From: Adiantum capillus-veneris
Taxonomy: Eukaryota > Streptophyta > Polypodiopsida > Polypodiales > Pteridaceae
Length of the DNA stretch: 64,000 nucleotides
Assembly: GCA_014529385.2 (NCBI GenBank)
Contig: CM043969.1
Span: forward strand, 37,601,922 to 37,665,921
Direction: 5' to 3'
Shown: in pieces, positions 55,542 to 64,000 of the stretch
Layout: every line of letters begins with the position of its first letter
How positions within the stretch are numbered: position 1 is the stretch's first letter
The notes under the pieces: model-generated
The model's database searches: none
What the model was told of the DNA's origin: nothing
What the model saw: only the letters and a program-made list of their open reading frames with translations
Made by a program: the position numbers and the translations under genes

Positions 55542-56659
55542 CCGAAGGACGAAGGAATATGGTGGCCTACATTACATATGGATGCTGACGAGTTTGTAAA
55601 GCGTTGTGACGCTTGTCAACGCACCAAGGTGCCGATAAAGAGAGATGAGATGCCACTACGGCCAATGATGGGAGCAAGGGCATTTGCAAAATGGGGCATT
55701 GATTTTGTGGGACCTATTTCACCCCCTGCATATCGCATCCATACCCAATATATTATTGTAGCTACGGACTATCTCACGAAATGGGTGGAAGCCAAGGCAA
55801 CACAAAAAGCATGCACGAACCACTGCACAATTTTTGTATGATAATGTCTTTGTACGATACAGTTTACCAATAGAAATTGTCAGTGATCGAGGAACACATT
55901 TTATTAATGAAGTCATTGAATATCTGCTAGAGGAATTCATGGTCATACATAGAAAATCTGCTCCATATCATCCACAGGCAAATGGACAAGCTGAGGCCAC
56001 AAATAAAACACTATGCACGGTTCTCACTAAAATTGTGTCAGAGTCAAGAACAGATTGGGACCAGCAGCTACACTCAACACTATGGGCATACAGGGTATCT
56101 TACAAAACATCAATAGGAACGACACTGTACAACATGGTGTTTGGCCTAAATGCTATATTACCCATAGAGTTTTTAATTCCAACTCTAAGAGTAGCGAAAA
56201 GTCTTGGAATGGACAGGGCATGAGCTCTCTTCAAGAATAGATGATCTTGAAAAGCTAGATGAACTTTTCTTGAGAGCTGTAGCTTCGATCTATGCTAAAA
56301 AGAGAAGACAAAAAGAGTTTTTTGACAAGCATGTGTGTACGAAAGAGTTCAAAATAGGTGATTATGTACTTGTTTATACCTTGAAGCAACATGCCAAGAA
56401 ACTTAAAAAGCGAGGGATGGGACCCTTTGTGATTAGTGACCTATCACAAAGCGGAGCTATCAAGCTTGCTACATTAGTAGGAGAAGAAATGCCAAATTGG
56501 ATTCGTGGGTGTAGATTAAAGAAATATCATTTACCACTAACACAGGATATGCTTCAACAAATCGATCACGAAAAACAACGGATGAAGGATAAACAGAGGG
56601 TACGGGAAGAAGCCCAATCAGAAGCAAAAGAACGCATTGCAAAAAGACGGCTTCTATGA
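55542..56659 (+). pseudogene. Integrase, two frameshifts
   Basis: Finger Cys pair in KRCDACQRTK; core Asp in KWGIDFVGPIS; frameshift near 55840; second Asp in EIVSDRGTHFINE; Glu in HPQANGQAEATNKTL; LWAYRVSYKTSIG; second shift near 56215; C-terminal region FFDKHVCTKEFKIGDYVLVY and GMGPFVISDLSQSGA, then a long charged tail (QRMKDKQRVREEAQSEAKER) to a TGA at 56657. All catalytic residues are retained. No chromodomain. Confidence 0.9.
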
Positions 56660-57108
56660 CAACAACAACAATGTGGATCACCGTTGCGAATCAATGCCAT
56701 TCGACTAACGAATTTTGATGAAGACACAGTGGAGCCAATAATTGCAGTCAAAGTGGGTAGCAATCAGGTTGAATCGACGGCATTGCTTGATTCTGGAGCT
56801 CAAGCAGTTTGATCTCTTACAGATTATACAAACAACTCAAGCCCACAGGTCAACTTCATCCTACTCCACAAGTGCTGGAAAGTAGTACATCACATTCGCT
56901 AAAAACATTGGGCTGGACTATATTGCATGTACAAGTACATCAATATATTTACCCACACAAGTTTTATGTGGTTGAGGATGAGAGCACACAACACCCCATG
57001 TTGTTGGGAAAACCTTGGCAGAAAGAGTATAATGTACAGATAGATTGGAATGCGAATGCAGTCAAGATTCAGCATGCACAAGAACACCATGTGATATCCT
57101 TTGATTAG
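56660..57108 (+). pseudogene. Second aspartic-protease-like domain, after integrase
   Basis: Reading continues in the integrase frame past the TGA (CGA to TGA type): FDEDTVEPIIAVKVGSNQVE then STALLDSGAQA, a classic retropepsin active-site loop (hydrophobic-hydrophobic-D-S-G-A). A one-base shift near 56805 leads into ISYRLYKQLKPTG, LGWTILHVQVHQYIYPHKFY, and QHPMLLGKPWQKEYNVQIDW, where LLGKPW corresponds to the ILGxxW/F motif that closes the protease fold. The length from first strand to last motif, about 120 residues, fits a retropepsin monomer. Position after integrase is unusual. Confidence 0.7.
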
Positions 57109-57303
57109 CAACCTCGGGAGAATCAGCTGTCTGCCAACAATGCAATCACTGGATAGTGAGCCAAAAGGAAGGGTTCCACTAAAGAACAACATGATACCTA
57201 AGGCTAACAAACGGGTACCAGCCAACATTTTTCACTACAGGTATAACAGTTAGCGACCGCACTGAAAAGATCAAGGTTACCACCACAAGAAAAACAAGTA
57301 TGG

Positions 57304-57843
57304 GTGCGGAAGGATAGAAATGACATGGCAAACAAATCACAATACAACAGAGGAATTCAACAGAAACAGATAGTTCAACAAAAAACCAAGGGAATAAAAC
57401 AAATGTGGATCCCAAAGAAGATGCTCAAAAACAAATCAAATACGACTCGCATCTGGATCCCGAAACCAAAGCAACAGGAACTCCCTTCAGTACAAGAAAC
57501 ATCGGAAGGCAAACAACTGCATATGAAACCGGCAAACCGATTTACGTGGGTGCCAATCAGCAACAAAACAATGGCAACTACGGCAATAGCAATGAACCTA
57601 AAAACATCGGCAAAACAAAGCTACAAATGGAAAGCAAAAGAGACAAGGTCTACGGCCAATTCCGCTAAGACCATGCTCTCCAAGGAGGCAACCATGGCCA
57701 TATCGATAGTAGCGACACAACAAGCGACTTTTGCAAGAAAGACAATCAAACAAAGAGCGGTAGAGTTACAGCTTTTACTTGCAGAGAAACTCAGCCCACC
57801 AAATCAACAACAAACAGGAAACCTCGACGGCGAATGCCAATAA
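57304..57843 (+). pseudogene. W-[VI]-P-K repeat region
   Basis: A 179-codon frame, very Lys/Gln/Thr-rich, with spaced motifs QMWIPKK, RIWIPKPK and FTWVPIS, and VWVRKD just upstream. The C-terminal part is TMATTAIAMNLKTSAKQSYK-like and basic. It parallels the region after the protease of the gag-only element (28907-29650). It shares no other recognisable domain. An overlapping frame (57405-57668) is a shadow. Confidence 0.6.
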
Positions 57844-59620
57844 GCATCTTGCTTATACCCTTCTCTTACACAACATTAATTTTTCCATGTATTGACCGAG
57901 TATGCATAAAATAGGGCCACATTACACGGCCAAGCATTAGCACAATTTTTTCAACCCATGCACAGCACATACACCGAGGTGATACCTTGTTGTCCGGGAG
58001 GACTCCGGCTAGGAGGGGGCGAGGCATTCTCAAATGCGGACCCAATGGCAGAAAGAGCAAAAAAGGGCATGTTTTGCGACTATTTTTAAGGGTTATTGTT
58101 TGATTGCAAAATTTTCAGGATCAACCCAAGTACAAATACCTTTATACAGCATGAATCTACAAGTAGATGGGGCCAAACGCCAAATCAAGCCCCTAAGTGT
58201 GTGTATATAAGTAAAAATAGCCATTTTCGGACAAAATATTGGTAAAACGGAGAAATCCGACCATAAAAATTGCATGTGAGTGTATATAGTGTTTTACGGT
58301 GATGTTTTTGATTTATTATGATTTTTGGGATTTTCTGGGTTTGATTTTCTATTTTCCTTTTAATTTTGCTAATTTCGGCAAGAAACTTCAAAAATACAAA
58401 AAGCAGGTGAAAAACGGTCGTAATGCAAAACAAAAAATAGGGGGATGATCAGTGGCTGTAGGAAAACCTATGGTACAGTGGGGGTGCAATGATGAGACTG
58501 GAGCGGAAAGTGTGTTTTGGCCAGATTTTGACCGAAACGTCAAATTTCTTGCAAACTTAGTAAATGGAGTTCAAATCAAGAAATTTTTGAGCCTAAATCG
58601 CATCTCGCAAGAAGTTGGGAGCACATGTCAAATTTCATGAAAAGTGGTTTGGGGACCCCCATTATAAGAAATTTTCACTTCATTTTAAGCTCATTTCCAC
58701 TATTGACCTTTGAGAGAGAGCTTCTGCCACCTAGAGCGAACGGAACTTCCAACAGCTTCTACGACGCACACGACTACTCAACGGGCTTCAGACATGAGAG
58801 GTAGGCTCACTGCCGTGAGCTTTTCGCGCATGTTTGTGGTTTTGTCGCGAAAACTAGCGTAGGGTTCACACAGAAAGCGGGCAGTAGAGACCTACAAGTA
58901 GAAGTGGCCACCTAACGGCTAACCCAAAAGCAATGAGACTTCATCGGCAGCTTATCCTAGCATAGGAGACCAGTCTTGGATGCCCAAAGGCAGTAGAAAA
59001 CCATCGGGAAAAGCCCTAATTCCTAGAGCCCCGCAAGAGGCCACCAAATGGAAAATCGGCGGAGAGGTGCCCAAATGCTACCAAAATTCATGGGTAGAAG
59101 CATCTCAACATGCTCGACAAGTCTATGTAGCCCACATGACCAAAAGGTGACCCGAAGCCGCACTAAACTTCAGAAATGGCATCAGACACACTAACCGTCA
59201 AATAGCTCTCGCGGCCAAACCTCATCTCTGTTTGCCACCAAACTTCATGAGCGGCTTTCCTAGACCATCAACAATCAAATCCTATGGTGGTAGACCACCA
59301 CAAGTCATCGAAGACATGTAAACGCAACCACGGGTGATTTTAGAGCGACAAATTGCCAAATGGAGCTCCGGTGAAGCCAAAGTCGACAAAAATAATACGG
59401 CAAGGATCCCCAAGGGATCGGGAAGCTATGGGGACCAACATCAAGAAATTTCATCGCCGAAAAGCACTCCAAAAGTCAAAAAACGGCTCGGAGGCTCTGA
59501 AATCCACACAGGGAGTTACTTTCTATCTATTTGACTTTTTTTGTTGAAATTAGGGTTAAAAGGGACTCAGGGGGACTAAGGGCAGGCACTAGTAGCAGTC
59601 TCCACAAAAATTTCATCAAG
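57844..59620. other. Non-coding internal region of the 17.4-kb element
   Basis: No gene is supported; short frames lack protein character. It separates pol-type coding from the palindrome-bearing repeat array. Confidence 0.6.
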
Positions 59621-60605
59621 AGACATCCTACGCGTAGGATGTCTTAATGCCATTTCTGGGCACAAAAACCAACATTTCTCATCACACACATTTTCTGAAT
59701 AGCCTTTACATGCTAGCCACCAAGTTTCATCACATTTGGACCAAAATTGACCTCATGTGCATAAAAAAACGCAAAGTTAGGGCATAGAGGCAATAATGGG
59801 CCATAGACCTACCAAAACTTGTCCAAATCACATGAAACTTGCACAATATAGTCATGAGCACATTGCCAACCAATCTGTGTGGTCACCTGCAAAAAATGAT
59901 GAAAGGTAGACATCCTACGCGTAGGATATCTATTTGACATTTTTGGCCTACAGAGGGTGTTTTCAATTCCAGATCTTTTTATATCACCTTCAAGAGCTCA
60001 TATATCAAGTTTGAAGCCATTCTAATCATTTTTGACCCCCAACACCTCCAAGATACACTTTTTGAGCCCAATAACACTACACATGGTCTTACCAACATCA
60101 ATTCTTGTCCAAATCAAAATCCAAGAGCATGGCCATGTTCCACATGCCAAGAGCTACCCACAGAACAAATCTCAATCTATTTTGATGAAATAGACATCCT
60201 ACGCGTAGGATGTCTCTAGCATAATTTTGACCTTCTTTGCAAGAAATGACATCATGGGAGCCATTACCATGGTGCAAGGAGCCCATATATCAAATTTCAA
60301 CCCATTTGGATATCATTTGCCACCTGTTGTGGACATCATATCCAAATTGTGAGCCTAAAGCCTGAATCTGCCCAAAAGTGCACTTTTTGATGCCCAAACC
60401 CAATTCCAATCACATAGCCATGTTGCACAGGCCAAGGATCACCAACGTGCCAAGTATCACCAAAAACGGATGAAAAAGACATCCTACGCGTAGGATGTCT
60501 AAATGATAAATTTTGGCCAGAATTGTACTGTGAGCACATGCACAATTTCCCAAGTTCCTTTTAACTCTTATTTTCAATTTTCAAGCCATTTGGATAGTTT
60601 GGGAT
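59621..60605. repeat. Diverged tandem repeat (about 285 bp) with a 24-bp palindrome in each unit
   Basis: Palindromes start at 59621, 59908, 60192 and 60477, spacings of 287, 284 and 285 bp. Three are perfect; that at 59908 has one mismatch. Between palindromes the units are alignable only loosely (catatatcaa-ttt...ccatt; agccatgttgcaca; ...gatgaaa just before each palindrome), so the palindrome is by far the best conserved part. Confidence 0.85.
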
Positions 60606-62392
60606 GTGGTGATGACCAAGCTAACCGGGCTAAGGGCACAATCAATGGCCACAGAAAGTGAAATGGCTAATCTCAAAGCCAATGAAATTCAGATCAAGGC
60701 TGAAGTTGACTCCCTCCAAAAACAAAGCCAAGGGCAAATAAAGAAAGAAGCAGAGCTGCAAGCCAGTTTGGCAAAGGCATTGCAAAGATGACAAGAGATG
60801 GAAAGAGAGAATCAAGCAGCAGCTCAAAGACTGCAAGGAGCTGAAGACGAATACAGAAAACTCAGCAAGTCATTGACAGAAGCAGAGAGGAAAAGGGACA
60901 ACCTAACCCTAGAACTTGCTGAAGAGTCCAAGGAAGTGGAAGCCATGCGGAATGCCAAAGAGAAGGCAGAAATAGAGCAAGAGGTTAGCCAGGATGAGGT
61001 CATTGAGCTCAAGGACCAGATTAAAGTTAAAGATCAAACCATCCAACGGCTACGGGCATCTCCTGCCAGAGTCAGAGCTACTAGCTCAACTCACACCACT
61101 TTAGAGAGTCAGCTTTATGAGGAGCAAATGAAAGAGCTCCAGAAGGAGTTAACCTTAGAGAAAAAGCAAAGGCTGATGATGGCCAAGGGGTCAACTGTCA
61201 TGCAAACCTGCATGGAAGAAGAGCACAAGGCAATGCAGAATGAGCTGGAAACCATCAAGAGAAAGCTCGAGGAGGCGGAGAAGGTAAATGCCGATTTGAA
61301 AGACCTCCTTGTGAATATGGGAGAGCAAGCTGAAGCAAAAAAGAAGACATTCCAAAAGCAAATAGAACAGTTGAGAGGCTAGCAGCAAACGGAAGAGCAG
61401 TTTAGTACAGGGCCAACAGCCATGGAAGGAATAGACTTAGAGAATGTGGCAGATCCTGTGGACATACCCATGCAAGAGGAAATCCTTGTAGGACCCTCTC
61501 AAGAGCCACAAGATCTGACACAAGAAGAAGAAGAGAAGCTGCAAAAGGCCATAGAAGCGGAAATCAGAGACACGGCCAAAGAAGCCTTGGAATGGGAGCA
61601 GAGGGTCTTTAAATCAATGACTATTCAGAAAATAGACGCCAACAACCTTCGGCATGAATGACTACAACCCTCTCTCGCATATCCTCTGCTAAAGTACGAA
61701 GCTGCTACAATCAACAAGAGAATCAGAGAAGAGCCAACAATGCCACTGTACACAACGAACATCTCCAAGCCTGAAGGGGTAAATTTGATCGTCGAATCTC
61801 AACCCAGGTGGAGAAAGGCATGGCTGACAAAATATTCACAATATCTAATCCATTTGGTAGAGGCACCAAAAGTCATTAGAGATAACCTAAGTTTTTGCCC
61901 TCTACCAAGGATGCAGACGTGGAAGGCCCATGAGCTATTACAAAGAAGCCAACCTACTTGGCTAAATTATCCGAAGCTACAGGCTTGAAGGCAGGTGAGA
62001 GAATAAGTGTTCAGTACATGATGAAAACCCTAACGGGTGCCATCAAATTGTTCATTGGCTCGCCTGACCTATCTTGTATTATGATAAGAAAGATTAGCAA
62101 AACACTTTTGGAAGTCTTTGAGACGTTCAAATCAGGCCAGGCGACAGACATTATCTTCTTTTTTCAAGATACATACAGATGTGCATACGATCTTTCTGGT
62201 CAGCCTTCCAAAGAGGTGATACATGCATTGTATCAAAGGATCATGTTTTTGCCATCCTATCACCTCCAGGCCTTTGAAGAAGCTTTCTACACCGGCTTCT
62301 TCACAATCAACACTGACATATTCGGCCCGACACTACTGGCTCAACATGCAAGATACGAGTCACTGCTTAAGACGAGAGAAAGCCTAAGATGA
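60606..62392 (+). pseudogene. Coiled-coil ORF in the env position, of unknown function
   Basis: One frame (60606-61988) with three stops (60789, 61380, 61659), then a shift near 61957 into 61958-62392, about 590 codons in all. The first 330 residues are a continuous heptad-like coiled coil: EIQIKAEVDSLQKQSQGQIK, TEAERKRDNLTLELAEESKE, LKDQIKVKDQTIQRLRASP, NELETIKRKLEEAEKVNADL. The C-terminal part looks globular (ISVQYMMKTLTGAIKLFIGS, FFFQDTYRCAYDLSGQPSKE, YHLQAFEEAFYTGFFTINTD). No signal peptide or obvious membrane segment. It ends about 40 bases before the purine tract. I do not recognise a family. Confidence 0.7.
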
Positions 62393-62430
62393 AGAAGCAG
62401 CTCAACAGCCATGTTGGGGACGACATGAGC

Positions 62431-63371
62431 AAGAAGGGGGGGGAGTGTTAGAAGATGGACACACCCTACGGAAAATGACTGCTCGACAGATTATTATTTT
62501 TTATAATTATTCATTTATTGAGAAAACCCGACATTTCACCTTGTAAATATTGGGGCTTACAGAAGTTTCCAGATTGTATCCCAGTTTTGACACTTAGATT
62601 GAGTAGATGGTTAAATTGGAACATTAGGGTTTAAGAATTGTAATTTATACCACTTTTTGACCTTAATGAAAAACCTTTTGTCATTTAAAAAAAAGTTTTG
62701 AAGTCTGTGAGTGAGCATACTGTGTACAAGAGAGAGTGAGAGCTTCATCTTGACGCTACATGCGCACCGGTGGTCCGAATCGAGTGCGGAGAAGTGAAGC
62801 GTGTTGCCCCCGATGAGAGCTATGCGCCAATACCTACATTGTGCGCGTACGGTCCGGTTTTGCGAGCTCCATCTACCAGCTTAATCTGGTGATTCGATGA
62901 GCATACGTTGTCCGATTTTGCATTGCAACATATCCACGCGTTCGCATTGAGTAGAGCTACACATTAGGCACTTTAGATTTTGGAAACGACGACCTGTAAA
63001 TTTTGGCCAGACATCCTACGTGATTTTGCACCAGGTGTGTTGGGTTGGGATTTTGGTTCATAGACCTTAGGGAGAGTGACCTATTGGTGTTAGTAGGGTC
63101 TCCTTCAAGTTCTGTGGCGTTTCGAGAGTGTTTGATCGGTATTCGGCTCTAGAAAGCATTGTAGGAAGTTTCCTCTTATGCACTCCTGAAGGCTATAGCT
63201 TAGACATTGGGTAGAGACCTCTGTAGAAATTAGTTAGGAATCGGTCGAGTGTAGATTGACACCCTATGCTTGCTTCCACGCGCCTGCGGATCGAGCTTCG
63301 TCCTTAGCTAACAAATCTTGTTAGGTGAGTTCTCGCTGTGCTGACGTCTGTCGTGGCGTATTCGTCCAACA
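62431..63371 (+). repeat. Polypurine tract and 3' LTR of the 17.4-kb element
   Basis: The purine tract aagaaggggggggag-like run (62431-62445) abuts TGTTAGAAG at 62446. The LTR ends CCAACA at 63371, followed by the duplicated ATAGC. It carries the palindrome half-site at 63009-63022. Confidence 0.95.
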
Positions 63372-64000
63372 ATAGCGGGTGAACATAATTGATGGTAGCA
63401 ACATAAACATAGCATTTAGTTAACCTGGCATGAACAATACTTTGAAAGAGAGAGAATTTAGAGAACATGACAATAGTTGAGGACCGGATTTATGTGGTGC
63501 CGGTCCCCCCTGCAATAGGCATTTGTATTATGATTTCTCCCATCAAGAGAGACTTGTTAATATTTGTGTTCCTTGTGACCTAGGTGATGCAATGAATATG
63601 GAAAGCTTCATGCATCACGAGCATAACATAAACTTTGTAGAAAGAATTAGTTATCCCAAGCCTCAGTCCCAAGACCTCTAACACCTTCGAAGGTGGAGAG
63701 AGCTAGCAAGGAATGAGGGTAGGGAAGGGGAAGAAGAAACATTGCATAGGAGAAAGAATTAGTTCCTCACTTATCATTACTCTTCTTGCTAGCATACATA
63801 ATAGCATAGCAATGAAGATGGAGAAGATGGCAAGCTTAAGCATTGAAGCATGGCTCTTAGTTGGATTTGCATTCCGTAGCCAAGAGTGTTGGTGTAGGCT
63901 CTCAACCTCTCAACTTGCTTGGAGAAGGAGAGGGAGCTCTTGCACTTTGCACAATACAGTGGGGTGTGGGAGAGAGTATACCCCTCAAGCATGCCCCCTA
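63372..64000 (-). repeat. Chromovirus 5' LTR, continuation beyond the nested element
   Basis: After ATAGC the text (GGGTGAACATAATTGATGG) matches 39548 onward in the 3' LTR of the same chromovirus, to the window end. It shows that the 17.4-kb element landed inside this LTR. The LTR end and the element's right target duplication are outside the window. Confidence 0.88.

Larger units (their letters stand above)
45993..63371 (+). mobile_element. 17.4-kb Tat/Athila-like LTR retrotransposon with extra ORFs and palindromes
   Basis: Complete ends: ATAGC duplication (45988-45992, 63372-63376), LTRs 45993-46920 and 62446-63371 beginning TGTTAGAAG and ending CCAATA/CCAACA, tRNA-Asp-like primer site at 46922-46939, purine tract 62431-62445. 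Order: leader with palindromes, N-terminal domain, gag, protease, RT, RNase H, integrase, second protease-like domain, W-[VI]-P-K tract, non-coding repeats with palindromes, coiled-coil ORF. Stops and frameshifts inactivate this copy. The LTR copies differ by scattered substitutions and short indels. Confidence 0.93.

Noticed and set aside
59621-60500. CRISPR-like array (regularly spaced repeats)
   Set aside because: Spacing of about 285 bp, a fully palindromic 24-mer, related text between copies and a eukaryotic retrotransposon context do not fit CRISPR.

Overview
This is a gene-poor, repeat-rich stretch of a plant nuclear genome. The only conserved host gene I recognise is the 3' end of SPAG6/PF16 (16848-17726, + strand), an armadillo-repeat protein of the axonemal central apparatus. 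Plants keep this gene only if they make flagellated sperm. With the very dense, nested plant-type LTR retrotransposons, this points to a fern or another large-genome plant with motile sperm (cycads and Ginkgo are not excluded). The host assignment is inference.

Layout. 1-5434: + strand Ty3/gypsy remnants, namely an integrase (2-991), then an unusual RT plus integrase element (2173-4377) with a polypurine tract and 3' LTR. 5435-16650: a - strand gypsy relic split by a Ty1/copia element (5543-13242). The copia is itself split by a 643-bp hAT-like MITE (8780-9422, 8-bp target duplication) and a 1.48-kb solo-LTR-like insertion (10850-12325, 5-bp duplication). 16848-17726: last two SPAG6 exons. 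17727-19782: microsatellites and no gene. 19783-22080: decayed - strand transposase-like coding. 22306-23330: CACGTG/TG-rich hairpin block. 23518-35560: a spliced, decayed gene of unknown function with a ParB-like DGNHR motif. One of its exons is cut by an 8.66-kb gag-protease-only LTR element (26284-34938, duplication CATGT). 35561-39462: no gene seen. 39463 to beyond the window: a - strand chromovirus with a chromodomain, carrying a second 8-bp-duplication MITE (42883-43642). Its upstream LTR is interrupted by a 17.4-kb LTR retrotransposon (45993-63371, duplication ATAGC).

The 17.4-kb element is the most interesting object. It has a canonical order (LTR, tRNA-Asp-like primer site, gag, protease, RT, RNase H, integrase, polypurine tract, LTR) but carries several unusual parts: (i) a second aspartic-protease-like domain after integrase with an intact DSGA signature; (ii) a tryptophan-rich W-[VI]-P-K repeat tract that also occurs in the gag-only element at 26-35 kb; (iii) a coiled-coil ORF of about 590 codons in the env position; (iv) eight copies of a 24-bp palindrome (half-site agacatcctacg), four in the leader and four spaced about 285 bp apart before the coiled-coil ORF, with half-sites in both LTRs.

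Almost every element reading frame has stops or frameshifts. Many stops look like C-to-T or G-to-A changes (CAG to TAG, CGA to TGA, TGG to TAG), as expected for old methylated DNA. Target duplications allow a relative order: copia into gypsy, then MITE and solo LTR into copia; the gag-only element into the ParB-like gene; the chromovirus first, then its MITE and the 17.4-kb element. All family assignments are from motif reading; no database search was possible.
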